NCBI GenBank assembly: GCA_947247005.1
Contig: OX365956.1
Coordinates: 15,830,089-15,894,088, forward strand
DNA: 64,000 bases
Direction of reading: 5' to 3'
Source of the DNA: Spisula solida
Lineage: Eukaryota; Mollusca; Bivalvia; Venerida; Mactridae
Every line of letters starts with the position of its first letter. Within the stretch, counting starts at the first letter, position 1. Positions 32,061-45,985 of the stretch are shown in pieces. The notes beneath the pieces are model-generated. The model did not search any database. It was not told the origin of the DNA and saw only the letters and a program-made list of their open reading frames with translations. The position numbers and the translations under genes were made by a program.

Positions 32061-35000
32061 GCATAAATTTGACCTCCGATGCTTGCGTAACAGTGTCAAG
32101 AAATATCTGGGGATATTCATCACATTCAGTAATATTTCTTTTTAAAAACAAAAACATGTACTCTTTACAGTACATAGCTTGGTTGTCTTACACTTCGCTG
32201 TCCAAACAAAAACGTTCTTGCTTTTCTGAGAAAATTTTCCATTTGATCTGCTGGCCTCAATTTGTTTCGATTTAACGACAAGCGTGGGAAGCCTTGAGGG
32301 GTGATCCAGTATGTAATCAAGAAATACAGATGAACATTTGTACTCCCTTAATACATTATGGTTTGTATTATTTGTAGTGAGTCTGCATCGTACTGTTTTT
32401 ATTAATTGTATCCTGATACAATGTACCAGACTATCTAACGATACCTCGGGCAGTTCAAGTTTCAATTCCCTGCACTATGGAGACACTATAGTGTATAAAT
32501 GATGTATCTTAACTGAATAAACCTTAATAAACAATTTCAAATCAAATTAAATGCAAACAAACCTAAATTAAAAAATGGTGAATTAGTTTAAAGAACAATC
32601 AGGGAGGGTAAATCGGTATAATAAACTGTTGAAACAAAATGCATCTAGATTATTTATGTATTATTGTAAAGCAATTTGAACTCAATGTATTGTAGATGAT
32701 AATAGATATATATAATAATTACATAATGGAGATAGATGACGTCTATGGTTGTGTTACTTCAGACACCATATGAACTAACCATTTAGTACAACCCTACACA
32801 CGAGGCATTACGATGCGTACTTATTGTTGAATCATTTCCGTTGGGCAATATTTATTTATTGTAATAATTCCATTGAAAAGAAAATAATTGTTTTTGTATA
32901 TTCCATGATCTTGAACAATAAAATCTGTCACAACTTTCGTTTGTCATTATCAAAATACGTTTAAGCCTCACATCTGTGGCGCAATTTGATTAACTTGGAA
33001 TATCCGGCGTTTAATTTCTCGTTCAGTTGTGTGTTGGGCATTGTGCCGTGTACATGTAATTGTGGTCTGTGTTGTGTTATGTTTTCTGTGCTCGAATGTT
33101 TAAGTGATATTTATTATCTTAAAGTACACGGGAAGTAGTGTGTCTAGATTAGCGTACAACATTTTGTTTTCAAATGTGTTCTTTAAGTCAATGTAAAGTG
33201 ACAAATAGCTGACTCAAAAAATGTAAAATCCACCAATCAATTGAAATAGCATATACTAGTAGCCTCACGAAAATGAAACAAAACAGTGGGTTGCGTATCA
33301 TATAAGAATAATTAGGTTCGTCAAACGCGGTGAACATATTTTCTCACACGCGTGGAGTGATTCGAAGTCCGTTAGCCACAACTTTACTTACACTTTCATA
33401 TTAAAGCCAAAAATCAAAAATTTCTAAATAAAACAGTTTTAATACATCACATACATGTGTACAAAGCATGTAAACTCAATAACATGATTCTAAAGCTGAT
33501 TTGTTAAGACATTCCACCATTTTCAGCCAAATCAAAGATTTTTACAGGACTACTTGGGTGTATCTGATTTGGGTCCGCGTAGGCATTTGGTGGTTTGTTA
33601 CCTTAAGGTGCGTCTAAGAAGTACATGTCGGTGTATACATTTTGCCAAGTCAAAATGTACTGTGTAGTTACGTGCAGTACACATCATCAATTAAAACCGA
33701 AACATGCAGGTGTAATTCAGGTACACCTTATTGGCACAATCAGCATAAGTAAGCATTCGGTCAATTACAAAGCTTACAAAATGTACATAAACAGTAAAAC
33801 ATATAACAAACATAACCACATTGAACGAAATAGTTGCATACATACTTGCAAAAGTACATTTAAAAATAACATAGGCGTGTTATAAAGTAGTTGATTAAGC
33901 TAAATTAAATAGTATTAATTGATTGTTGAATAAAATCGATAACAAAAATCTGACAATGTAGGAAAGAAAACATAAAAACAACACTGACCACAATTTCACA
34001 TGGCCCAACACACAACTGAACGAGAAATGAACTTAAACACTGAAGGTCCTAGTTTCAGCTGTCAGAAAGTCGAAAGTCCAAATTCCAACTGCTGATTACG
34101 GTATGTGATGTTTGAATGTTTTCTGTACTCGGTTGTTAAAGTTGCGTGCTGCCTCCCATGTCCGGTGTTCTATCTGTAAAGTAATCCTTGGTAAAGAACA
34201 AACATGACATAATCTAGAAGACTATTATTTGAAGTAAATTACGAGATAAAAGACACATGTCAGATAACAAAGTGACGTGAAGGAACTTTGAAATATGAGA
34301 AGCGACAAACCACCTTGGAACTGTCACTGAAACATAGTGGGGATTAAAAGCAGAACTATGTTATTCATTTGATGTATTTGTCCTCAAAGTTATCGAATAA
34401 AGCGCCCAATACATCACATTTTGAGATTATTACAGAGACCATGTAGTGTGTCATTCATCGCTATAGGTAGTATATAGGCTTACTGAAATATCCTTTTGAG
34501 GTGATATGGATAGTGCATTCTTTGTCTGTCTCTTGCGTGGTTGGCTGGGCGATGCCGCTAATTCTGTAGAGTTGGGAAGTGTATACAATATGTTCGATTT
34601 AAAATGACCAATGTTTTTAACATCCTACTTAACATTACGTTTATGATACCGTTCGTGTATATGATATCACTGACTAATGTTTAATGGTGATACATGATAC
34701 ATTTTAACCGGCTTATGGAGATATATATATATTGGTATCTTATAAGGTCTTGAAGTCATTATGGCTACAATATACCTCCTATCAATCTAAAAAATAACTG
34801 AATCAGTTATGACTAACTTAATAGCCAATATTGTTACACTTGATCCGCACAAATCTGTAACTGTCAATATGATATGATATCATATCATATCATATATTGT
34901 TTACTGTATATTTAATGAATTCCGAAATAAGAAACAAGGGGATTTGTCACATCAACAGGAGGTAAAGCGATACATTCGTATATCCTTTAGAAAATTAAAA

Positions 35001-35329
35001 AAGACGACAGCAATGACCTCATAATGATTGTTTTATTTTTATAAAAACTCGTTCATTAGTTATGCCAGAGTTAAGCTTGATCTATGTTTATGTTGGTAGT
35101 AAGCTAAACATAGAGAATATTAAATCGAACGGGAAAGGCAGAACTCAACAGAAACAGAAATGCAAGAAAGGCACGTGTATTCAAACTGTTACGTGGTCGA
35201 ATTTTAGCAACACATTATCGAATATGTTGGTGCCGTATCTAATAGTGTTTTAAGTTACTACTCGTATATATACATCAAGCAATATTAACTGACGTGAACT
35301 GATAACAATGAAGTTGTCGACGTGTGTTG
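32061..35329. other. Non-coding unit sequence
   Basis: Collinear with 1831-4866. About 33182-33603 is extra relative to unit 1. A truncated Harbinger-like MITE lies at 33606-33685, pieces of the dispersed repeat at 33030-33110, 33980-34030 and 34100-34170, and an AT palindrome tract at about 34868-34897. No gene is recognised. Confidence 0.5.
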
Positions 35330-35590
35330 ATGAGTTATAGAATGCATCGTAATTGACCCATTCACAGCAAGTATGTTTCAAAGAAAATGTCGTTTCCCGA
35401 GCAATTAACGCTAGATATGCGATATATCCTCCTTCCTTTAGATTGCATTCAGTGGCCACAGTGTCTGCAATCACAATAAAAGGATTAGTGCGGAATTGGA
35501 CACCTAGACCAACATTTAAAATGCAAATAAAAATGCTGATAATAGTCTAGACGAACTGAAGCCACGGAACAAAGAATTTACAAATGTTCC
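35330..35590 (-). pseudogene. Membrane-protein-like open stretch, copy 2
   Basis: Minus strand: FVPWLQFV, a TAG stop, then TIISIFICILNVGLGVQF, RTNPFIVIADTVATECNLKE, GGYIAYLALIARETTFSLKH and CCEWVNYDAFYNSS. One hydrophobic helix-like segment precedes a polar region. It is the least damaged of the three downstream of its stop. The family is not recognised. Confidence 0.25.
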
Positions 35591-38229
35591 GAAATGCATG
35601 ATCTTGCATTTCTTTATAAATGAATGTCAATCAAGCATTTAACCAGTAGAGATTGATATTCTAGTTGTTTTATCTTGTTTTTGTTTAATGCATCTCATTA
35701 TATTAAAGTCAATGCCGCACTTACAAAAAGTATTGAAGAGGTCAACCTGCGCTTACAACGATCTGGACTAATTATATGGTTTGAACAATCGTTCAATATA
35801 ACTAAATTAGACAAATCCATAAAGACTTATTATAACCCCCCTACATTGGTTAGATCTACTAAAACAATATAACGCATACGCCTACTCCTACGCCTACACA
35901 CCTGACTTCATATATTGTATTTTTGACGCAAACAGTTTACAATGAATGTTAAATGAAACGGATTGGAAAATAATACGCTTACTTTCTGTTTGTTAGTATT
36001 TGTGTATGGGCGTTTTGACTCATATTAAAACACGTAAGTCCGCAGAATTTTTATAACAGTATCAGTTGCTACACATGTGACACTTTTGTGTCAAGCTTTC
36101 CTACAGATTATCCACAATATGTCTTGTCTGTCATAAGCTACAATATTGACATAAATCCCCCATAAATCCTTTCATTTGAATCAATGTCAATATAATTACT
36201 CACTAATGTAACATTCTCCTATAATCCCTACTGTTATAATATTCTACTAATATTGTGTGACCTTTCTATGACCATACATTGGTTATGTTGGGTACGTCAT
36301 TTTGTCTATACGGTTTGAAGGTAAACAAATATTCTTATCCCTTCCCTCTCAAAAATGTATTAAGTAGGGAAAAAATTAACAATGAGAGTGGGGTTTAGAA
36401 ATGTAACAAAACTGAAACACTTGTGGAGTGTAACTGAATGCGAATATACTCTAGAAAACCTTTGTTTCATGGTATTTCAGGCATAGTAAAACAAAAATAT
36501 TATTCATTGTCCAATACTATTTTATTTAGTTTTTAGTGTACGCGTATACAAATAATTACCTTTAAATAAGGTTTATGTGGTTTATATTTTAATATGAAAA
36601 GGTAGCTATTGATATATTCTGAGTAGTGTACATATATATAATCGTAGCATTACGGGTATTACACAAGCGTCTGTTAACAATTGTTTGGCGACGAATAATG
36701 GTTACAAAACGCCTTATATCTCATAACATTTAATACTTTGAATTAATAAAAAACAATACTGCAATATCACATGTGTCATAAAATGGAAATGTCTTAGACT
36801 TACGATTGTATCTCGTGTAAAATCAATAAGATTAAACGATGACAACAATATGTCAGGAGAAATCCTCTATTTAAAGTCTTAGACTAATAACAAAATTATG
36901 TTGTGTGTGATATTATGGCCTCTCAGTATGTACGCCTGTTGTAGGAGTACAAACTACCTGTTTTGTGACTGGGGTCAACCTAGTTTAGGGTTTATAAAAC
37001 GCTACATACTAAACCATTCTGAAGATGCAACTTGTCAGATAAAATTGCCTGTGCTGAACTTTGCGAATATATGGCATAACAGGCAACGCCATTGCGATGC
37101 AACGATGCCCGAAGACGAACGTTGTCGACGTATACAGAACAGTATACAACCACACATCACATGGACAACCTACAAGGCCACACTAAAAGAAAAGTGTACA
37201 CGCCCTACTGTAAAAACGGAACAACCTTGCACTGGACGACTAATTTGCAGAAGCGCACATATATAATAAACACAGTTTCACAAATAGGCACATATACCAT
37301 TTTTTAATAATTTTCATTTTTAACAATTACATTTGGTTAAATTATTCAATATCAGTTTATCAGACGGTCACTATTATACAAGTTTCTGAAACTACAGTTA
37401 CTAAATGAGTCAAAATAGAGATAGAAATAAAGATGAAGATGTGCGGAACTAAAATAATCATGTGATCGAAAAGGCTTAATTTTCCATCTTTTTGTGACAA
37501 AGTTACCATTCAAGAGGGACAATGAAACTTTAGATTTTGCACCTAGGGTACCAATTAATGTATGGCCTTTCCATTTAATAAACAAAAATATTCATTTTCT
37601 TCAAATATATTGTTGCTTCTCTGTTCCACAAATAGTATTATTACAGGTAAGTAAGTGGGCAAATAACATCTGTATACTTATTTTTGGTGGGCAGTGTATA
37701 TACTGTAATACATACGACGTCTCGAACGCATATTTAAAAGAATAGGAATCATCGATACTTAATGCAAAATTTCCCGTGAAAACAGGAAAAGAAAGCAAAC
37801 AATTTAGGATGGTAATCATTTTGTAAAGCCATCGTGAAATCAACAAATTGCTAGACATACGCTAATGTTACTACATGTAGTATGTTATAAATCACTGGGC
37901 CATAAAGCATCAACATACGTAAAATACACGAGCAATTGAAGCGTAGGTACATAATTATGGTTATGTACAATTAATTAAAATTTAAGATATATCGTCACGT
38001 TCAAAATAACTTTTCTGCTGCAATATCAATGATCTCGAGAGTTAGAACTCGGTTAAAGTGTTTGTGATACGTGAATACTCATTACAGACGTCAGTGTGTT
38101 ACAAATATTAGAATTACTGTTAAATTTAATCAGGACAAATTATAGCCATGTAACAGTTCGATCGGAGTGACCCCTTTCCAATCGAATCGAGGTAAAAATA
38201 AATTCTTCATTTATGTAATAAAACAACTA
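35591..38229. other. Non-coding unit sequence; neuropeptide exons missing here
   Basis: 35950-37080 matches 5464-7450, with the empty MITE site at 36141-36150. 37260-37893 matches 52376-52703 in part. 37894-38010 matches 55516-55632. From 38011 the match continues at 57643 and about 10000. Both exons of the neuropeptide gene therefore fall into gaps. Confidence 0.6.
36898..37266 (+). other. 122-codon open frame, probably not a gene
   Basis: Runs from ATG to TAA and reads MLCVILWPLSMYACCRS at the start, with many cysteines and an FIKR site. The unit 1 counterpart (about 7269 on) hits a stop after about 24 codons. Where it can be aligned in the other frame it differs at many residues, which argues against selection. 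The second half has no counterpart in the other units. Confidence 0.15.
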
Positions 38230-39332
38230 CCAGGGTTGTTCAAATTGGAATGCAAGTGATGCTATATCTTTCTTTTATCAATGAAGTTTTAAAAATAGTA
38301 AGCTGTATGGCAAAGATCATTGTATTAGCATTATATTGATACCTCACAGTTAAAAATCCGTTCAGTGTAGCTGTAACAATAGGCCAATTAACATTGTCTA
38401 CTCGTGTATATTAATGCTTAAATGATTGGGAAAAAGGTCACTTTTTCTGATCAAATTCGGCCCCATTTAAGAATCGTTGTGTTCTTAATGCGGGAGCAAA
38501 TACAAATTTTGAAATAACTTGTATGGTGAAATGGTGCCGTGTAATGTCTAATTCATCAACTACTTGATTTTTTAAGAAATTTAAAAGTGGTTTAATTTTA
38601 TTTGGAAATAAACCTCATGCACGCCATCCAGATACCACAACATACTAGAAAAGTGTTCCGAAAATCAACTATTGTTTTTGAAACTGGTTGAATATTTACA
38701 TTTAGGCAAGTAGCTCAATGTGTTGGCACATCATTAGGAGCTATTCATACAATTATCATAGTTTGGATAACCCTATCTGCATTGAGACGCCAGGACATTT
38801 GCCCTAGCAAACTGTCAAACAAATTATTAAAACCATTTTCTAGATAAAACAATCGACCGTTTGCAAATGTGATAATCATAAACAAGACACGGGTTCATTT
38901 TGTCACCCACGCGACAGATCCATAAACAAATATGGGCCAGCATAAACAGAACAAAAGTATGTATTGCAAAACGCACCATTGGCGCCAGTAGAGATGTACA
39001 CCTTTTTCGATATAAATCAAGTTCCTACAATTAAATGTGATGTATAAAGTAGACAATGGGTAAAAGCCAAGTTTCGCAAAGGTAAATTCCTTCAGACATT
39101 AAAGTAGTATTCGGACAATCGCTGCAAAGCCACATGTTTGAAGGATGGCATGCTATTGTAGCAGCCATTAACGCGAGTTTCTGAGAGGCGTTAAGAATCT
39201 AGACCTTTCCGACCATCCTTATTTGTCAATCATTGTCCCTTGTGATCTTTATTTGTTTCAAACGACTCTTTAATTGCATTTTTGGAAAACATATCAGATA
39301 CGTTAAGATCTCGGTTTGGAGCATGTCTAGTA
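38230..39332 (+). mobile_element. Mariner-like element relic, unit 2 copy
   Basis: Follows TA with CCAGGGTTGTTCAAATTGG, a mariner-type terminus. It shares its interior with 57866-59180 but lacks the last 180 bp including the right terminus. In forward translation VAQCVGTSLGAIHTII (about 38708-38755) resembles the second helix-turn-helix of mariner transposases. Stops and gaps are frequent. Confidence 0.6.
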
Positions 39333-41029
39333 TACGTGGGTTCCTTACATACGTATAGACTAAATATAATAAAGTAACATTTCACACTGTCTCACTCAGC
39401 TAACACAGTCAGTAAAATGCTCTTGACAATCAACCTACGAGTCTCAGATAGGACATATTATGTTGTTTTTACATTGTGTACTATAAGTCATGTCCTTAAG
39501 CTGTAACACTAAAGTAATGTCAATTGCTTGCGTAACGTTCAAAAAATGGCTTTATTTTTGCCCTGTGCTTTTTAGAAAAAATGTTCAATACATGTTCCTT
39601 TCAATCTGTCCTAAATTTCTATTAACTATTCAATGCTTTCCAAAAACATTGACATGCATATCTTAATCGTTTTCGTACATGTAGTCCGTTTATTCCATTA
39701 CAAACGTATCATGTTTATCACGCAATGGCATTTTAATCATATTAGTGTCTATCCGTGAAGTAAAAGATTTCCAACAATTATAATTACAGCCATGCTACAC
39801 TATTATATATTACGTCACCAATGATGTACATAAAAGTATGCCTGTACAAAATAGGAAATAAGGGCAAGCATTTCCTCGGGATGTTTTTAAAGATTTTAAG
39901 GCGTTTTTGACAGGATCAGATTTTGCCCGTTTGTGAACCCTGTCTTCAATTCTAACCTCAATCTTACGAAGCATCTCAAGTAAAAATATCAACTCAAATC
40001 AGAGTCAGAATTTTATATAAATGTGATTTTCGAAAATTTGCCGTAATAAACTCAAAACGACGTTTCTGTGTTGCAATGCCAATTTTGAGCTCAGCCGTTC
40101 GTGGAAATTATCTCAATGACACATGACAATATTTGAGATAAGATTTAGCTCAAGTTGAGATGCTTCGGGAGATGCAGGTTGGTATTTAGCATCAAACATT
40201 TCAGATAAGTAAACTATCGACCTTTTATGGATGATTGCACAACAAAGTAAACCTTCAATGATAACAGACACACACAAACGTACATATACGGAAACCAGGC
40301 AGGTTGCGAAAGTGAACGTTTAACGTGTACGTCTACATAAACTACTACTTAGGGGTATTATTTTATCAAGGTATGTGTAGTTTACACGAGTAACCAAGGT
40401 GTGACAAATAAAATGTGTACTCTAGCATACAGGTATGCGTTTGCTGAATAAAAGATTTCATCGCCTATTGACTCCTTGAGTTTTTATAAACACACATTAT
40501 CAATTAATTACGTATTCATGCTTCAATTGTCCGATTTTCTATTATCCTATTACACGTCCACATATTGTTTGGCAAGCAAATTTTATTTGCAACCTGTATG
40601 TATGTTGCTACAGCCAGATCTACTCGTTCACATATCTTTCACAACCTCGCTATTCTTGATTAGAAACCGTGAATGGATACTAGAAAGACATTGTAGTACA
40701 ATATATGCATTACAAAGCACCAAATGAACTGCAATTTGTTTTATTAAAAACTCTCACGAGAATACGATGTCTAGACAATGGAATTGAACATATTAAATAA
40801 TAATTACTACGAATTATGTTCACACATTGTCAAGTACAGTCACTGTAGAACTTTCCCTGGTACATTTTATTATACCCAAATCACACCGGATTAGGTATAA
40901 GCCGGAGTGTCGTTATAATAACAAGGTCTGGTATATTCGATTATTTGTCGATGTTTTAGGTGCATAATGCAAGGGTTTTGAATTCACTTTTAATTGATGC
41001 CCATGCGCAACACATTCGGACATTTTTTC
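39333..41029. other. Non-coding unit sequence
   Basis: Collinear with 59181-60960 and, from 10215, with unit 1. Overlapping open frames on the minus strand at about 40913-41186 run into the dispersed repeat and are not credible genes. Confidence 0.5.
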
Positions 41030-41330
41030 CTCCCGAATGAGCCAAAATTTTATATTTATGCCCCAATCTTTGATAAGGATTATATTGCTTTTCACCTGTC
41101 GGTCGGTCGAACCAAATGTGTTTCCGTTCAATAAACCAAGAAAGCTTTGACCTAGGAAATTTAAACTTTACATGGAGGTTGGTCATCAGCAGTAGATGAC
41201 CTCTACCTATATTGAGGTCAGTAAGTCAAAGGTCAAGGTCACTGTGACTTTCACCATTTGTGAATATTCAGTTTCCGTTCAATAACTTAAGAGCGATTTG
41301 CCCTGGGATTGACGAATTTTCTAAGTACAC
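41030..41330. repeat. Dispersed molluscan-type repeat, unit 2 copy
   Basis: Holds TATGCCCCAATCTTTGATAA, CACCTGTCGGTCGGTCGAAC, GTTTCCGTTCAATAAACCAAG and, unlike unit 1, AAGGTCAAGGTCACTGTGAC. A second GTTTCCGTTCAATAACTTAA then begins a further period. Confidence 0.72.
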
Positions 41331-42419
41331 ACTTTTACATGTAGAACGAGAATACATCTGAAACATAATCATCTCAACTCAATAAAACTGTAACGATATC
41401 AAATGTGGGTGATTGTCTTAAATACAGAACAAGAAAAATCAAGAACTACGTGAAAATCATTGATACGTGACGAAAATGATAAAATCACATTTTTCTCATG
41501 CACACATCTTAAATCAGTGCAAATTTGTTTAAAACATTTCATACACGATTAACATTCGACTCCCAAATATAAAGCCATAAACAATTTTGTATTATATGAC
41601 GCAAATAACGCTTGGAGTAAATCAACATTTACCTAACAAAACCGCTTCCGAATTGCGCTATTGGGCGCTTTCCGACGTCTATGCATGACACGCTACCAGC
41701 GAGCAGTGCTCGCCGATAGCATACCGTTCTGAACACCATTCTAGGCAAGGTACCGCTTCGGTAGCGCTCGGTAGCTCTTTGCTGTGCAACGGTCTGCTAT
41801 ACGCGAAAGCATCGTGAATGTTATGTCGACAGTAACAATAATAATTAATGAGTAAAATTTAACACATTCTCACATAATTAACGGGAAACTATTCATTTGA
41901 GACGCATTTAAACTTAATTCGTGATGTTTAGAATTAACATTTAACGAACCCCCATAAACATAAGCAATTCAAGAAGCTGCTCAGTCAGATGAGTGTACAA
42001 ATACAAAGTAGGCAGTTTAAATGAAAATGAACACCAGTGTAAGGGTATAAATAACGTGTTTATACTATTGTTCACGACTTTATTCCAAATACATGATGAC
42101 AAAATGCACAGTGTTAATGAAGTTATCAAACCCCGTATAGTCAACTCTAATTTACCTGAAGAATAACGAGTATTGGGTAAATGCAATAACACGTATGCAA
42201 TTTAAAGTCTTGTATATTTTCAAGAAACTCTTAACTAATTTGCATATAATTATATTTACGAGCAGTGCCCTTTGTTTAGTTTCAGTTTTTTAAGTTTCAC
42301 ATAGTCTTATCTGTGTTCAGTTGGCTAATCAAAGGTGAAAGACAAGCTCAGTTCACAGACACAATTGAATTAGTCGGGAGTAAAACGAGTAGTCTCCATA
42401 TTTAATAAAAAATATAATA
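41331..42419. other. Non-coding unit sequence
   Basis: Contains a GC-richer block at about 41640-41825 (CGAGCAGTGCTCGCCGATAG, GGTACCGCTTCGGTAGCGCT) shared with unit 3 but not unit 1. No tRNA or gene can be made of it. Confidence 0.45.
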
Positions 42420-42550
42420 AAAATGTCTGGCAGGGAAGGAAGCACTCAACTAAACAAGCACAGAAAACATAAAATATTACAAGGCGCAATTCCCAACACA
42501 TAACCGAACGAGAAAATGAATTGCTCAAGCCCCAGTATATTATCAACTGT
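42420..42550 (-). repeat. Dispersed CTGTCCGAC-type repeat, unit 2 copy
   Basis: Plus strand reads GTCTGGCAGGGAAGGAAGCA, AACAAGCACAGAAAACATAA, GGCGCAATTCCCAACACATA. Same site as 12870 and 62455. Confidence 0.65.
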
Positions 42551-43477
42551 ATAATCAAGAATCTGACGTCAGACTGCAAATAAATGCAGTTTAAAAACTA
42601 TCAAACATGGTATAGCATGTTAACTTAATTGTGTGTAGATATAATCCAATTTGGGGTAATTAGTTATTTTACATCAGTTGAAACAATGCCTTCGTCGGTT
42701 GCACTTTGCAATATAACAACGCTATTTGTATGTGTACACCTTATGTTCTTACAGTGCTGGTAGGTGCAGAGAGGTCAACAAAAGCATAGAAGTCCAGATT
42801 TAAGAACAAAACTGGCCGACTGTTGAGACTGATTCGCAGTTCAGATAACCTCTTTGACTGGTCCTCTTTGCTGCAATTTTCTGCATACATCTTATTACAT
42901 GTACATTCAATTTGTTAGACTGCAGGTACATACTATCTTCCAATATCACATACAATTGTAATATGTGTTTGCCATGATAATATGTCATTAGTCTTTTTAA
43001 TTTACTTTTTAATTAGTCAATTATATATTTTTCATCAAGCGTAATTATTGGCAAGTCTCTGAAACTCTATTGAATTCTACCATGTACCAGGTATATGGTT
43101 CTATTTCTTGTGATTTCAGAATGATATAGCCAATGAACATCTATCCCGTGTATGGACAGAAATGGGTTGACAGGAAGTTTTTTTATTAATACCATTAACG
43201 GAACAAAATTGACATTGATTTATTGCCAACATATAGTAAAATTGATGAAACTCGTTGTAATGCACGGTTCAAAGCATGGGTACTACACGATAAAAGCACA
43301 CAATGAAACAACTTCTAAAATACCCTCAGCTAATAAAAACACATGATCGCTGAACAACATTATGTTTTAGAAGCTTTGTAGAAGGCTTACAAAATGTTAT
43401 ACGCTAGTATGTATGCATCATTTAACAGATGCCACCCAGTAGCTCAATGATTTATCCTGTGTCGTTGCCATACAATG
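42551..43477. other. Non-coding unit sequence
   Basis: Collinear with 62586-63507. Has the empty pogo-like MITE site at about 43078-43090. No gene. Confidence 0.5.
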
Positions 43478-43479
43478 TA

Positions 43480-43740
43480 CGAGGGGTGTTCGGAAAGTTT
43501 CAGGATAAGTACCGTAATAATTTTATTTTTCTTTATATGTTTATTTATGCTTTAAGTACAGCCCTCAACGTCATATTTTAGAAGGTTACGTTCTAATATT
43601 GGCTGGCTGTGAAAGTCAGGAATGATGTAGGGTAGTATGTTCAGTACAGTTCAACGCCAACTGATGTTTGCACGACCTCCAAATTATATGTGATATTATT
43701 GAGGTTGCGATGAATCAATTTAATGTTTATTCGAGGGGGT
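43480..43740. mobile_element. Mariner-type relic, unit 2 copy
   Basis: TA then CGAGGGGTGTTCGGAAAGTT, a typical mariner-like terminus, recurs at 63510 and, decayed, at 18005. A second CGAGGGGGTATCC-like word at about 43732 is in direct rather than inverted orientation, so the right edge is uncertain. Confidence 0.45.
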
Positions 43741-45985
43741 ATCCTGAATTAACCGGACTGCATCGATTACTGCAATATTATTTATTGCTAAGTATTAAAC
43801 ACGACACAGTAACATAAAACAATATTGAAATTTCCCTTAAATATGAAGTGATTAGCTCAAATGACAATGACACAATACATAACACTGCAAGTAGGTAAAC
43901 TCTGAGAGGGCCACATTATATGGCTACGTGTGTCGTCGTTTGAAAAAAAAGTACATACTTCACGATGTCTGCTTGTGTAAATTATACAAAAAAATCCATA
44001 TTGACGTGATTTTATGAGATATATGAATACCTCGGAGAAATTAAGAGGATATTGACGTTGTTTTGGAAGATATATGTTACTGCGAATAATGCTTGCGGTG
44101 GCCTTATATTTATTTATACCATATCGTTTTAAAATTGTGTTAGCAAAGTAGGCCGGGAACATAGACTAGCTATCTTCTCTTATAATCTGGTTGTTGGCCT
44201 TGAAGCATTTCCAATATCATACTTTATGACACAGTGACAATGTAATAAGATAATAAAATCACATTGCAAAGTTTTTATCTAATTAGTACTACAATGTCTT
44301 GTCGTACACACCCACGTTGCCTCAAACTGAACGTAAACGGGAAAACTCTTTTGAAGTTTATGACAACACATATCTGTTTTCGACAAATACCTGCTGCAAA
44401 TACGCTGGGATATTATCATTGACCATTTAATGTACATTAGTTTATTTTATTTATCCAGTTTCCAAATCGGCTTATGTGTGCATATCAGTTCAAATGATAC
44501 ATTTCATCATTGCAATAATCGTTTTATGTTTGTTTCCTTTTGGTGTGCAAATGCCACAAACATGGTTGAACCATTATACTACTTTGTTATACTTGTAATC
44601 AAGAAGCCAAATTGTGGCTTAGAAGCTGAATACACTTTTTTCTCTTGTTCGTTTATCTACTATTCAGATGTCTATATAAAATAATGATTATGTTTGTAAT
44701 TTTTAATTTCCCAGAGGCATCTTTTGATGTTTAAATCAATTTTATTATCTTAGTACTTTGTAAGTCAGAACGCACGAATGGAGAAAAAGTATTGTTAAGG
44801 TGGTGATTGTTGTTACATATTAGTCCTAGCTTTAGCAAAAACGACATTATTTTACTGGTACTTCGTTCCAAAATATAATATAGGTTGGTGTTTAGTGTAT
44901 TGCTACAATATAGGAAAAAGAATATTTATGGTGTTAAAAGCACCTTACTAATCTTAGAATATATGACGTAGATTTATAATTTTATTACAAATCCATTAGT
45001 TAAAATCATATCTTCAACAAAGTAAAGCTTACTGTAGAGATACATGTACATTAGGTAAAAACTGCTTACAAAAAGTATTTTCGTTGAAGAAATTGTCTTG
45101 CTGAACTCATACACGTTTTACGGTCGAAGGAGACATATGCGTAGATTCTCTATTGTCAGTACGTCCCATATTTATGTCACTTGTAGCTTAAGACACAGTG
45201 TAAGTGAGCGACGGTCAATTAAATAGTTATACAATAATAATCTTTTGACGTGAGGTATTTATGTGTTACACAATCGTTCTATGGGACTATCAACCTTTCA
45301 ATGATTGCTCAAGTTAGTGTGGGTTCGTGTTCATTTCAAAATAGAATAACTTCGTATTTCACATCACTTGGTTTGATAAACGAGTTTATTCTCCATACGA
45401 AGATATTAATGGCATTCGACGAACAAAAACTACATTTAAAACAAAATAATCTATTGAAAACGTTAAGAGTTCGTTTGAAAAAAACTGTTGTTAAAAACGT
45501 AAACCATTCTAGACAATAAAGCCTCATTGAAATGACCAGACAATGGTGTAATACTGCTTTGTGAAACATTGTGTCATACACATTGCATGTAATGCCATTA
45601 GTCACAGCAATAGATGATGTGTCAGGTTACAGTGGGAATCATGTGGTTCTTTGGCACCGTCTCTGTCATATCCTTCCTTTACAATCTCAACAACAATTAC
45701 ATCATTAAGCATTCAATTCCTCTTATTCCGCGAAAGTTTGTAGTTCTTCTTTTCTATTTTTTAATTTCAAAGGTTCTTAATATCAAAAACCATTGAAAAT
45801 ACTTCTCAAGTTCTCGCGTAATCTCGTAAACATAGTGAAATAGCTGTAAATGATATCGTTTGTGGACAAATTTATGGCAATTCTGTTTAGCGTAAATGCA
45901 AACATTATCCGTGATTACGAACAATTTGTTTTTTACAAATGAGGAATTGAGTCGTTATGAGAAGCGCTTCAAAACCTGCAAGAGT
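43741..45985. other. Non-coding unit sequence
   Basis: 44000-44460 matches 20430-21000. 44470-45400 is largely unit 2-specific and AT-rich with no recognisable gene. 45410-45985 matches 21260-21845 closely. Confidence 0.45.

Larger units (their letters stand above)
21846..45985. repeat. Tandem segmental-duplication unit 2
   Basis: Second copy of the array unit, about 24.1 kb. It is collinear with unit 1 and, more closely by eye, with unit 3. It contains a mariner-type insertion (21973-22845) and a 4.1 kb block with LINE and MITE sequence (24090-28219), both absent from unit 3. It lacks both exons of the neuropeptide gene. Confidence 0.85.

Noticed and set aside
41640..41825. GC-rich block as an RNA gene
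   Set aside because: No tRNA, 5S or snRNA pattern could be recognised. It differs in units 2 and 3 by scattered changes without obvious pairing constraints.
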